From the NCBI GenBank assembly GCA_020851455.1, contig JADZCT010000047.1, positions 203,127-267,126 of the forward strand: a DNA stretch of 64,000 nt, in the 5' to 3' direction. Below are positions 35,401 through 43,036 of the stretch, piece by piece. The first letter of the stretch is position 1. Each line of letters begins with the position of its first letter. Made by a program: the position numbers and the translations under genes. The notes below the pieces were generated by a model that saw nothing but the letters and a program-made list of their open reading frames with translations, was not told the origin of the DNA and did no database searches. This DNA is from Gemmatimonadaceae bacterium (GTDB taxonomy: Bacteria > Gemmatimonadota > Gemmatimonadetes > Gemmatimonadales > Gemmatimonadaceae).

Positions 35401-37131
35401 CAACGCCGCGGCGGCTCCGTGCGCCGCCGCTTCCGTGAGGGCGGCCAGGCGCCCGCGCAAGGCAGGGAGCCGGCTCGCAAGGGCTTCACGGACAGAATCC
35501 ACCGCATGCCGCGTGACCGCCGCCTGGGCCTCGCGCGCCGAGGCAAGCTCGGCCGCGGACAAGGCCCGCACGGCCTCCAGGCCGGCCGTGCGCGCGGCAG
35601 AATCGGCGACCGCCTTGGCGAGGGCCGAGTCCAACTCGGCCTCTGCCGTACGCAGGCTTGCGGCGAACCGCTCGTATCTGGCGTGCGCGGCGTCGCGCTC
35701 CAGGACGATGTCGAGGCGCGTCATTCCCCCATCGAGCCCGCCTTCCGCGGCGGCGGCAACGGCGAGATAAGCCGAATCGGTTCCCTGTTCCGCCTCGAGT
35801 ATGCGCGCGGTCAGCGCGCCGGCGGCACGCGCAGCGAGCGCGACGCTATCGAGCCGCGCCTGATTCTGCTGCGCGAGCTCACGCGCGGTGGCGATCTTGC
35901 GCTCGATCAGCCTGCGGTACTCGGAAATCGTCGCGCCGATCGCGCTATCGCGCCGCGCCAGAGAATCAGCGAGTGCCGAACGCTCGCGAGCGGCCGCCGA
36001 GAGCGTGTCGCGGATGCCGCGGATCGTCCCCAGGAGAGACGCAGCGCCGGCGAGGCGGGCCGGCCGTTCGGCGTCGAGCCGCGCCAGGCGCGCGCTCCCG
36101 CGCGCGACGCGCGCGTCGGCCTCGCCCAGTGTGTCGGCAAGCGCACGCACGGCACCCAGCCCGCTTCCTCCCGCTGTCCACGCCAAAGCACTGGCGCCTG
36201 CATCGGCTGCCGCAGGCCCCAGCGCGGTGAATCCGGCACCGATGGCGTCGCGCGTCAGGATGCGGGGCTCACCGCCGGGCCCGGTCATTACAAGGCGCCC
36301 GTCCGCGGCATCGGATGACCAGAGCAGGCCGATTCCGCGTCGCGCGACCAGCGCCTCGGCCAGTGCAGCGATGGCCGCCGCGCGGCTGCCATCGCCGGCG
36401 GCGACCAGCGAGTCGAGGGCACGAGCCGAATCGAGCACGGACGCGAACAACCTTGCGGCGCGCTGCGATGTGCCCGCATCGAGGTCGGCCTGCGCACTCA
36501 TGACGCGGACCTCGAGCCGCTCGACCAGGGACGGCGTCGAGTCCGCTGCCGACCCGAATAGAGTTGCCGCGGAATCGAACGCGCGGCGCTCGTACGCCGC
36601 CCATGCCCCCCGCAGCCGAAGCGTCGTGGCATCGGCTGCGGCGTCAGCCAGAAAGAGCGTGCTCGCGGCAGTAGAATCCTGAACGACAGCCTGAGCCATC
36701 GCCCGCCGTGCGCGCAGCTCGGCCCCGAGCTCGCCCGGCAATGCGCCGGCGCCGGCGACCCCGCGCGCGAGCAACGCAGCACGGCAGCCGACGCGGCCAA
36801 ATGCCAGGTCCAGCGTCGCCTCGGCGAGGCTACCCGGCGTCGCGACCCGCTCAAGCCGGTCTATCGCGGCGAATGGCGCGCCCGCCGCCAGGTCGCGCAG
36901 TGCAAGGGCACGCTCAGCGTCTGCCGTCCGAAGCGCTGACGAGTCCGCGCCGATGCGCGGCTGGGACCCGTCAGCGCCAGCTACCCCGGAATAGCAGGTG
37001 CGCGGACTCAACGCCTGGGCAAAAGCGGCATGCGGGGGCGCGCAAACCGCCAAGGCGAGCCCGCACAGTGGGAGGACCCACGGGGATCTCACCCCCAAGG
37101 CGCCCGCAACGCGAGCGGCAGATCCCCCCAT
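32449..37131 (-). CDS. Giant periplasmic tetratricopeptide-repeat protein (1560 aa)
   Basis: Very large exported protein. A signal peptide (WVLPLCGLALAVCAPPHAAFA) is followed by helical repeats and coiled coil (about 330-620), then many TPR-like repeats, such as AIARFDELIRDYPADPRADAAAY, AAQAYEKFSGAFPSDRRAADA and AARSFLAFSTRFPRDARAAEA. Ala is extremely frequent. The ATG at 37131 follows GAGGA. Position between outer-membrane barrels and a TolQ/TolR motor suggests a periplasmic scaffold, as for large TPR proteins of the Glt/Nfs systems. No enzyme domain is visible. Confidence 0.85.
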   Translation of the reverse strand: MGGSAARVAGALGVRSPWVLPLCGLALAVCAPPHAAFAQALSPRTCYSGVAGADGSQPRIGADSSALRTADAERALALRDLAAGAPFAAIDRLERVATPGSLAEATLDLAFGRVGCRAALLARGVAGAGALPGELGAELRARRAMAQAVVQDSTAASTLFLADAAADATTLRLRGAWAAYERRAFDSAATLFGSAADSTPSLVERLEVRVMSAQADLDAGTSQRAARLFASVLDSARALDSLVAAGDGSRAAAIAALAEALVARRGIGLLWSSDAADGRLVMTGPGGEPRILTRDAIGAGFTALGPAAADAGASALAWTAGGSGLGAVRALADTLGEADARVARGSARLARLDAERPARLAGAASLLGTIRGIRDTLSAAARERSALADSLARRDSAIGATISEYRRLIERKIATARELAQQNQARLDSVALAARAAGALTARILEAEQGTDSAYLAVAAAAEGGLDGGMTRLDIVLERDAAHARYERFAASLRTAEAELDSALAKAVADSAARTAGLEAVRALSAAELASAREAQAAVTRHAVDSVREALASRLPALRGRLAALTEAAAHGAAAALFFVAIEADSAGAVEAEAAQHRERALAALTGALGAWPRSGLRPALLEETGELLVRKADADYAGAQRVAGPAAPERPDYRAAIARFDELIRDYPADPRADAAAYTMGTIALIAQRYDDAARAFTLVESRASSPYRAEAFFRDGDGQFEQAVKLAGDARRARFANAARAYEQALAGSPEGGDVYFLSLYKLGWSDYMQAERQSSDEYRRAVDVFARLVREMDSLPPAKQARLALRQEAIDYLAIAITQLGGPDEGVRYLGGIADVGTRMLVLRRVAHALRDQGEFNNAIIAFRGALAQAPLHPAVLETRVELVDLFQSRMIEPARAQEARMELVDSLAPGGAWAAANPARRADAEAAREKALRDAGAYELASARERGGQGRFDVAARIFGRYLAEFPASDSAAHISALEGDARFGARDWFASGLAYSRTSARWPRDSVLAAVARRNAVVAFDSALVFSRRNSSAAAVGAEGSPAGGAGAAPVTRTIEDSLFAATRRFADGASPTDGRAALVAMGRRASEAQRWDVVEETFALVADRWPADPGAADARKLVGDAAYRQGRYAGAQAEWARAYADAAGSGRARLADSIATVRVAAASQVADSLARRGAYAAAADSILAPLARDIGDAARAADLLRNAVEVHMAADSAARAAGDAAASRAARLRAIAGIEALSAGFPAYEHILAYSALRARLLSDVGRPAEAAAALDALADANPKWPGRADGMVRVAAILDSLGRPAEAAQAYEKFSGAFPSDRRAADAQYNAAVIRRDAGDAAGAARSFLAFSTRFPRDARAAEATAARVAALRAAGDTAGVGAVLAQLCAKPAPAMAATCADRAGAAAFHAGLARWDAYAAMQLEVRTRAQLTRAGVDAASAPKLAAFRAITRAFTQAIATGVPQWVAAGTFQTGLAQWYYGLFLRDVALPPDISEAQRTGAEQGSAQQAQQYFDLAIKTWTALVEKADAGNFDNEWVARARAAIQGDGIPARVKAP

Positions 37132-37145
37132 GATCACGTCCTCAG

Positions 37146-37832
37146 TCAGGGCACCATCGAACGGCTGGCCCACGTCGTGGGCACAAGGCGCCCGTTCCTG
37201 AGTGCGAACTCCACGTACCTGACCTCACGCGGATTCGCAGGCAGAGTCACCGCCTCGCTGGCTGAAAGCCCGCGGGCCGCGAGGCTGACTACGATCTTAT
37301 GGTCAACCGGGGCTACCTCGCCGCGGTACAGCTCGTCGGCGCCACCGGCTGCGAGCGTGCGCGCACGCTCCGTGCTCATCGCCACGGGTTTCTGCTGGTC
37401 ACCGTCAATCATCACAACAGCGCCAACGTCGCCTTCGGGCAGGATGTCCACCCTGAGGAGGACCACCAGGACTGCCTTGTCGGTTTGCGTCGCGGCGTCC
37501 CGAAGCAGCCGGATGCGATCGCGTTGCACGAGGAGCCGCGCCTGCGCGGAGTCGAGCAACGTCTCGATCCGCTGGAGCGCACCGGCCTGCTCGCTCATCG
37601 CCAGGTTCTTCGCGCGGTCTGCAATGCTCGCCGCCATTTCACGATCGAGCGCCGCCTCGAGGGCGAGCCGCTGTCGCCGCGCCAGGTCGAGCGAGTCTTC
37701 GAGGGTGCGCGGAGCGCCTTGCCCTTGCGCAACGGCAGCGCCGAGCAGCCAGAGGCAGCCGAGCAATGCCATTGCAAGCGCACGACGGCGCGCAATCCTG
37801 CCGCGCGCCAGGGAAGTCGCATGCTGCATCAT
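37146..37832 (-). CDS. Periplasmic coiled-coil protein
   Basis: A 228-aa exported protein with signal peptide (ALAMALLGCLWLLGAAVAQG). A coiled coil follows (about 43-115, LEDSLDLARRQRLALEAALD and RIETLLDSAQARLLVQRDR), then a small beta-rich C-terminal domain (VLVVLLRVDILPEGDVGAV; ending LVPTTWASRSMVP). No family is recognised. It overlaps the upstream barrel gene by four bases and lies 14 bases before the giant repeat protein. Confidence 0.75.
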   Translation of the reverse strand: MMQHATSLARGRIARRRALAMALLGCLWLLGAAVAQGQGAPRTLEDSLDLARRQRLALEAALDREMAASIADRAKNLAMSEQAGALQRIETLLDSAQARLLVQRDRIRLLRDAATQTDKAVLVVLLRVDILPEGDVGAVVMIDGDQQKPVAMSTERARTLAAGGADELYRGEVAPVDHKIVVSLAARGLSASEAVTLPANPREVRYVEFALRNGRLVPTTWASRSMVP

Positions 37833-39013
37833 CGCGCCTCCGGCGGCTTTCTTGCCGCTTCGCGCGCACGCAGGAGTTCCTGCAGCCGCCGCAACGCGGC
37901 CTGCTCTTCCTGTAACTGCCGCTCGAGTACCGACCGCTCCGCATCGCGCTCCTGCATTGCAAGCGCGCGGAGCGCGTCTATCTGCCCTGAGATCACGTCA
38001 ATGCGCTGCTGGGCGAGGCGCGCCTGCCGATCGAGGTCGCCCTGCTCCGCCTGCATCTGCTCTGTGCGGCGCGCGAGGGCATCGCCGCGCACGAGCGCCT
38101 GAACGTTGGCCTGCCAGCCGACCGTTAGCGCAACCTTCGGTCCCGTGTAGCGCCCGGCAGCCGATCCGGACGCCGCGGACTGGCTGCTGGCGCTCCCCAT
38201 GTCGGTCGCCAGCGCAGCGATCCTCACGCCGCGCCATTCGATCCGCGCGCCGGCGTTCAGTCCCCATCCATCCTGCTCGGCCATGAACGACAAGGTGCCA
38301 TACGGACCCGTCGCGAAATCTACCGATGCACCGCCGAAGGTACCGCCGGTCGCAGCGCCCGCGTAGCGATTCCCCATTCCGCCGTCGTCCGAGAAGAGCC
38401 CGGTGCCGCGCCCGGCGGTGAGGGAGATCTGGGAGGTGGGCCGATACGGATTCTCGCCCTGAACCAGGACGAAGGTGCGCGTGACGACCCCGTACACCGA
38501 CCCCGCCGTCCTGAGAGAGGACGAAGGATCAGTCGTGGCGAGCCGGCTCAACGATCGCTCCGTTCCGACGTTGCGAATCCCAGCGGCGATGCTGGGCAGC
38601 CAGTGCACCAGACCCCGCCTCCAGGTCGCGTCTGTCTGGTCGAACAACATCAGCTTGCCGAACAGGCCGCTCTTGAGGTCTCCGGAGAAAACGGAGATGC
38701 CGACCTCTCCCCGGCCCCAGAGTGAGGCCGAAAGGGAGACGTTGTACGACGCAGTCTTCCCCGCCCCGACCGGGAGCGCTGCGCTGTCCAGCGCCAGGCG
38801 CGTGAAGGTGAATGCCAGGTCGCCGCCGAGCGGGGCGACGGCAGCCGCCGGTACGTTGATCAGCCCTCCGTCCCAGAATAGCGTTGGGCCGAATGTTGGC
38901 CGCTGAGCATCCGCCCGTGCAACGGGCCAGAGAAGCGCGGCAGAGCATGCCACTGCCAAGCATGCGCTCCAGGCATCGGCAGCGGCGGGAAGCCAACCTC
39001 GCCGTAGAATCAC
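37829..39013 (-). CDS. Outer-membrane beta-barrel-like protein with C-terminal coiled coil (copy B)
   Basis: A 394-aa exported protein. A signal peptide ends near ARADAQ, and residues about 40-305 are alternating beta strands rich in Gly and aromatics (GTLSFMAEQDGWGLNAGARI). A charged coiled coil (about 310-394) ends in KPPEAR. It is a tandem paralogue of the gene upstream: the two share RNVG/RNIG, an SLTAGRGTGLF/VTVGYGNGLF element and the C-terminal coil. Its GTG overlaps the upstream stop (GTGA). Confidence 0.78.
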   Translation of the reverse strand: MILRRGWLPAAADAWSACLAVACSAALLWPVARADAQRPTFGPTLFWDGGLINVPAAAVAPLGGDLAFTFTRLALDSAALPVGAGKTASYNVSLSASLWGRGEVGISVFSGDLKSGLFGKLMLFDQTDATWRRGLVHWLPSIAAGIRNVGTERSLSRLATTDPSSSLRTAGSVYGVVTRTFVLVQGENPYRPTSQISLTAGRGTGLFSDDGGMGNRYAGAATGGTFGGASVDFATGPYGTLSFMAEQDGWGLNAGARIEWRGVRIAALATDMGSASSQSAASGSAAGRYTGPKVALTVGWQANVQALVRGDALARRTEQMQAEQGDLDRQARLAQQRIDVISGQIDALRALAMQERDAERSVLERQLQEEQAALRRLQELLRAREAARKPPEAR

Positions 39014-40221
39014 GGGATCCGCCCCCCTGGCTCTGGCGGTTTCTTGCCAAGCTCATCGAGCCGCTTCTGCGCGTCCTTCAGTGCCTCACGTTCTGCGTCC
39101 AGTTGGCGAATGAGAAGCTGCTGCTGTTTCCGCGACGCATCGTCCGCCACCCGCGCCGCCGTCTGCAACTGCTCCACCAGACGACGCGTGATCAGGCGGC
39201 GCTGCTCGATCTCCTGCTCGATGCGTTTCAGCTCAAGCCTGGCCTCGGCTGCCTCGGCGCGCTGCGTGCTGCCGCGGACGATGGACGGGAGACTGGCGTT
39301 ATACGAGAATGCGATCGCTGCCTTGGTGAAGTTGGCGAGCGCTCCGTTGTCAGGAACCCCCTTCGCCTCTTCCAACTCCGTGAGATAGATCCCCCCGCTC
39401 ACATGTCCGAGCGTGAACCGCAATCCGGCGTTCCAGTCGAAGCCATTGTTCTCCAGCATGAATGTCATCTCACCGCCCTCGCCGGCCGGGACCACGTAGC
39501 GATAGCCGGCGAACAATCCTGGAAGGATCGTGCCTCGAGTGCTGTTGAGTGAGCCAAGTCCGCCGGTTTCCCTGAACAATCCGTTCCCGTACCCCACGGT
39601 GACAGAAGCGCCCCCGGAGGCGTACCTGAACTCACGGGTAGCCACCAGGTACGCCGTCGGGCTGCCGTTGTATACACCGCGACCGCCCCGAAGGCCCGTG
39701 TCACCAAGGACGTCAACGATCCGGCGCTCGCCGGTCACGAAACGATCCTGGTACCTGCTGGATCCGATGTTGCGGGCGCCGATCGCAATTGCCGGGACCC
39801 AGGTGTCTCGATCCGTCCGCTGCTCGACGAGCAGGAACTGGCCGAAGCCGCCCACTTGCTGGGTACGTGTGCTGTACAGCGAGCCGCCGAAGGAGATCCG
39901 CCCGCGCAGGTGGAGCTCGAGGGACTGCGTCAGGTCCCAGAGCGACCCGCCTGCCGAGGGCCGGTACGAGCCAGCCCCCACCGCGCGCGCGCTGATGGAT
40001 GCGAACAAGTCGCCGTCCGCAGGGGAGACCCAGGCGACCGGAATGCTTGCCAGCCCCGTGCCGAAGGTGAGCGTGGATCCGTAGGCCGGCAGGGGCGCCT
40101 GGTAGGACGATCCCTGTGCGTCCGCCGTCGCTGCGATGAGCGGCAGCAGCGCAACTGCCACCAGCGTAACGCTGATGAACCTGAACGGCAGGCGCGCGGC
40201 AGGAGCAGATCTGGTGAGCAT
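39010..40221 (-). CDS. Outer-membrane beta-barrel-like protein with C-terminal coiled coil (copy A)
   Basis: A 403-aa exported protein from the ATG at 40221, with signal peptide (VTLVAVALLPLIAATADAQ). A predicted barrel domain spans about 35-315 (GASVTVGYGNGLFRETGG; GEMTFMLENNGFDWNAGLRF). A coiled coil of about 80 residues ends in KPPEPGGRIP. It is the first gene of the envelope-machine operon and is divergent from a secreted-protein gene at 40370. A TTG 12 bases upstream is an alternative start; no strong ribosome site is visible. Confidence 0.78.
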   Translation of the reverse strand: MLTRSAPAARLPFRFISVTLVAVALLPLIAATADAQGSSYQAPLPAYGSTLTFGTGLASIPVAWVSPADGDLFASISARAVGAGSYRPSAGGSLWDLTQSLELHLRGRISFGGSLYSTRTQQVGGFGQFLLVEQRTDRDTWVPAIAIGARNIGSSRYQDRFVTGERRIVDVLGDTGLRGGRGVYNGSPTAYLVATREFRYASGGASVTVGYGNGLFRETGGLGSLNSTRGTILPGLFAGYRYVVPAGEGGEMTFMLENNGFDWNAGLRFTLGHVSGGIYLTELEEAKGVPDNGALANFTKAAIAFSYNASLPSIVRGSTQRAEAAEARLELKRIEQEIEQRRLITRRLVEQLQTAARVADDASRKQQQLLIRQLDAEREALKDAQKRLDELGKKPPEPGGRIP

Positions 40222-40369
40222 GGGCGGACTCAATAATAGACTAATGGCGCTTCAAGGCCGTAACCGCGTCCGAGTCATCAGCCGCCGCAGGCAATTGTTC
40301 TGCCACGGAGCGCGCGCGCCGCAGCCCCAGTAGGCCGTCACTGCTAAATTACCGCGCGGCGGAGGGCCG

Positions 40370-41035
40370 ATGCTGAACAGCGTACGATCCACAGTGTGGC
40401 GGGGCATGGCATGGCGCGCGGCATCTCCATTGTGCGCTGCCGCAATCGCTTGTCCTCTCGCGAGCGGAACGGTGATGGCACAGGCGGCATGGCAGGCATC
40501 CGGGATCATCGGTGCCTCGGCGCGCGCGGAGGACGGACGCGCACTCCTCGGGGTCCGAATCGAGGCGGGCTTTCGGCGTGTGCCGTTGGCGGATGGCATC
40601 GCGATCGAGCCGGGTGTTGCAGTAGTCCAAGTGACATCCCGCGGAGGCTCGTTCGCCGGCGGGCGCAACATCAAGGAAAACTCCACCGAAGCATTCATCC
40701 GTTTTGGGCGCACGGTGCTCGCCGGAAACGCGCTGCGGCTGGACGGCTCGGTCGCACCGGTGATATCGGCCTCGCTGGGATGCGCTGGCGGCGGCACATT
40801 CCAGGCGGACACCGGTGGCACGTATGGGACCGTACAGTGCCGGAACTCGTTCGCCCGCAAGTCAACGATCCGGCCTGGGCTCGCGCTACGCCTCGTGATC
40901 GCCGATGGCAGCGGACGACGACACCCTCTGCCGCTGATCGCGGGGTTGGATGCGAGCGTCGGGACGGTGGCGGCCGGCCGTTCAGCGGCAATCACGATTT
41001 TCGCCGGATTTCGGGCACCCCCAATCACGCGTTGA
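40370..41035 (+). CDS. Secreted or outer-membrane protein, function unknown
   Basis: A 221-aa protein with a likely signal peptide (SPLCAAAIACPLASGTVMAQ). The mature part is beta-rich with Gly-flanked strands (GIIGASARAEDGRALLGVRI; KSTIRPGLALRLVIADG), compatible with a small outer-membrane barrel. The C-terminal AITIFAGFRAPP does not end in the usual aromatic residue. It is transcribed divergently from the envelope-machine operon and followed by a strong bidirectional hairpin. Confidence 0.6.
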   Translation: MLNSVRSTVWRGMAWRAASPLCAAAIACPLASGTVMAQAAWQASGIIGASARAEDGRALLGVRIEAGFRRVPLADGIAIEPGVAVVQVTSRGGSFAGGRNIKENSTEAFIRFGRTVLAGNALRLDGSVAPVISASLGCAGGGTFQADTGGTYGTVQCRNSFARKSTIRPGLALRLVIADGSGRRHPLPLIAGLDASVGTVAAGRSAAITIFAGFRAPPITR

Positions 41036-41053
41036 CCAGAGGGGCGCAAGACG

Positions 41054-41088
41054 GAGAGGGGCGCGGACACCGCGTCCGCGCCCCTCTC
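41054..41088. terminator. Bidirectional terminator hairpin between convergent genes
   Basis: A perfect 15-bp stem (GAGAGGGGCGCGGAC with its complement) and a 5-base loop lie between the ends of the genes at 40370 and 41117. It is extended by a near-paired GACG/CGTC outside. No T-tract follows on either strand, so it fits a GC-rich, strong-stem terminator or an RNA end-protecting structure. Confidence 0.7.
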
Positions 41089-41116
41089 TGCGTCCGGAAA
41101 CGGATGTGCGCCGGCG

Positions 41117-41671
41117 CTATCGCCCGACCATCTGCACCAAAGCAGCGTGGATCGCGAGGAACTGTGGCGGCAGCGTGCCAGCGGCAAAGAAACTCGCCGG
41201 GAGCGCACTGAGGAGACTGTTGAATGCATTCGCTGCCGCGGTAACCAAGCCCGGCGACGACGAAGAAGTAGCCCCCGCAAGCGCCGCAAGCGCCTGCGTA
41301 AGCGATGCCGTTGCGCCAGCAGGGGCGCCAGCGGATGTGAGCGCGGCACTCACCTGCGCAACGGCGGGCACGCTTCCGGACATCAGCGCCCCAACCTGCT
41401 GGGCGGCCGCCGGGGGAACCGCCTGCCCCGTCACGGGCGACGTCACGTTGCCGCTCGACAGACTGCCGGCGGTGGATGAGACCGAGGCGCCGCTGACGCC
41501 GCCGCTCACTCCACCGGTTCCACCGCCCGGCGTACCGAGCGGCGCGAAGGTGACCACGGTGCTCTGCGTCGGGCCTGCTACGTCGGACATGCTGCCGCTC
41601 TGGGCGTACGCGGCTGTCGCCGCGAAGGCGATGGCAGCCGCTGCGCTGATCCTGATGAATGGCTTCGTCAT
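41117..41671 (-). CDS. Secreted Ala/Ser/Gly-rich protein, function unknown
   Basis: A 184-aa exported protein with signal peptide (ISAAAAIAFAATAAYAQ). A low-complexity Gly/Ser/Thr/Val stretch (about 50-85) follows, and then an Ala-rich helical C-terminal half ending HAALVQMVGR. AGGAGA lies 7 bases before the ATG. It lies downstream of the barrel gene at 41742 and may be co-transcribed with it. I recognise no family. Confidence 0.65.
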   Translation of the reverse strand: MTKPFIRISAAAAIAFAATAAYAQSGSMSDVAGPTQSTVVTFAPLGTPGGGTGGVSGGVSGASVSSTAGSLSSGNVTSPVTGQAVPPAAAQQVGALMSGSVPAVAQVSAALTSAGAPAGATASLTQALAALAGATSSSSPGLVTAAANAFNSLLSALPASFFAAGTLPPQFLAIHAALVQMVGR

Positions 41672-41741
41672 GGAGGGTCTCCTGGACAACGTCAATGGTC
41701 GGTGTGGGTCCGTACGTGCTGGTCGCGCCGCTGGGCCTGGG

Positions 41742-42611
41742 CTAGAAGTGAAGCCCGACGCCGGCGCCGATCGTGAAGCGCGGTGACTTGCTCGCCGTCC
41801 CCGTGAGGTCAACGAGCGCCGGCGTGATCGAGACCGGGAAGCTCTTGAAGGGAACGATGGACATGCCAACGTTGACGTCCTGGCCGGTATAGTCGCCAAT
41901 GAACGAAACCTGGTCGTGCACGAGCAGTGCTACCGATGCGAACGCGTTCACGGTCTTATTGTCCTTTCGCACGTCTGCCGTGGTACGGAACCGCCCGTTG
42001 CCGACGCCGGCCGAGACGGTCACTGCCTTCAGCCATGCCATGTCGGCGGACGGCTGCTGGTACACGTGGGAGATGACACCATACCACGAATCGGCGCCAT
42101 CCGTCTTCTGTCCGCCGGCGATGAACGCGTTCTCTACGCCGACCGCGACCGCCGTGGACGGATTCAGATTCCTGAACGCCTGAAACGAGAAGGCGGTACG
42201 ATTGCCAAAGCCGGAACGGAAGGTGGACAGCGAGGTGATCACGGTAGTGAGGCCGATTCCATCGGTGGCGTCCCCAAGGCCGAAGCCCGCCGAGATCGAG
42301 CCGTCGTCTCCTCCGTTGTCGCTGAAGACCCCGTTTGAGCCCTTGTAGCCGCGGGTCGAGGCCTGGTAGCCGCCGCCGATGAAGAAGTCGCCCATCCCGG
42401 GGCCGAACGCCAGCGGCGTGCCCGTGTTGGTGCCGGGAGCGCCCCGGAACAGGTCGGCGAGGCCGCCGGCCGCCGCGGTCTGCGGCACCTTGATCGTGAA
42501 CTGGCGACGGAGCGCCTCTGCGTCCTGCGCTGTCGCGACAGCCGAAGCCAGCGTCACCAGCGCCGCGGCTGCCAGAGCCGCGGGGAGGAATTTCGACGGA
42601 ATGCTGATCAT
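41742..42611 (-). CDS. Outer-membrane beta-barrel protein, function unknown
   Basis: A 289-aa exported protein with signal peptide (LPAALAAAALVTLASAVATAQ). Successive amphipathic strands (FFIGGGYQASTRGYKG; GNRTAFSFQAFRNLNPSTAV) end in GAGVGLHF, the C-terminal Phe used by the Bam complex. It is probably a small porin or a structural outer-membrane protein. Its style resembles the barrels of the envelope-machine operon, but it lacks their coiled coil. Confidence 0.72.
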   Translation of the reverse strand: MISIPSKFLPAALAAAALVTLASAVATAQDAEALRRQFTIKVPQTAAAGGLADLFRGAPGTNTGTPLAFGPGMGDFFIGGGYQASTRGYKGSNGVFSDNGGDDGSISAGFGLGDATDGIGLTTVITSLSTFRSGFGNRTAFSFQAFRNLNPSTAVAVGVENAFIAGGQKTDGADSWYGVISHVYQQPSADMAWLKAVTVSAGVGNGRFRTTADVRKDNKTVNAFASVALLVHDQVSFIGDYTGQDVNVGMSIVPFKSFPVSITPALVDLTGTASKSPRFTIGAGVGLHF

Positions 42612-42788
42612 TCGAGTGGCTCCATTAAACGGGTTGGCGCGCCGTGCACCTGGGCGCGCGCCGTGAGGCGAACGCGCACAGGTAACTGCCGACGATCACT
42701 CCAATCTTCAGGGAGCCGGGGCGAGATGTCAATAGCGCGGCAAGCGCAGCACGCCCGAATCGCGCCAACGTCGTTCATCCGTCATTGA

Positions 42789-42860
42789 TGGGCCCTGCTG
42801 GATTCGAACCAGCGCACGCTCGATTATGAGTCGATCGCTCTACCGCTGAGCTAAGGGCCC
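42789..42860 (-). tRNA. tRNA with CAT anticodon, probably tRNA-Ile2 (lysidine type)
   Basis: A 72-base cloverleaf with acceptor GGGCCCT/AGGGCCC, D arm GCTC-AGCGGTA-GAGC, anticodon loop CTCATAA and T arm CGCTGGTTCGAATCCAGC. The body closely matches bacterial tRNA-Ile(CAU), in particular CTTAGCTCAG and CGCTGGTTC, more than elongator tRNA-Met. The anticodon alone cannot separate the two. No CCA is encoded. Confidence 0.9.
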
Positions 42861-42949
42861 CGGGTGAACGGTAAGCTAAGCAGGCCGCGCGCGGTCCGAG
42901 AGGTGCTTTGCCGCAGGAGCGCCACGGATTACCTTTCCCGTCCTTGTCA

Positions 42950-43023
42950 GGGCGCGTAGCTCAGCTGGTTAGAGCGCTGCTTTCACACAGCAGAGGTCCG
43001 GGGTTCGAGTCCCTGCGCGCCCA
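42950..43023 (+). tRNA. tRNA-Val (CAC anticodon)
   Basis: A 74-base cloverleaf with acceptor GGGCGCG/CGCGCCC, D arm GCTC-AGCTGGTTA-GAGC, anticodon stem CTGCT/AGCAG with loop TTCACAC, and T arm CCGGGGTTCGAGTCCCTG. No CCA is encoded, so the cca gene at 55252 is needed for maturation. It is divergent from the CAT tRNA 90 bases away. Confidence 0.95.
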
Positions 43024-43036
43024 CTGCCTCGCGGGG

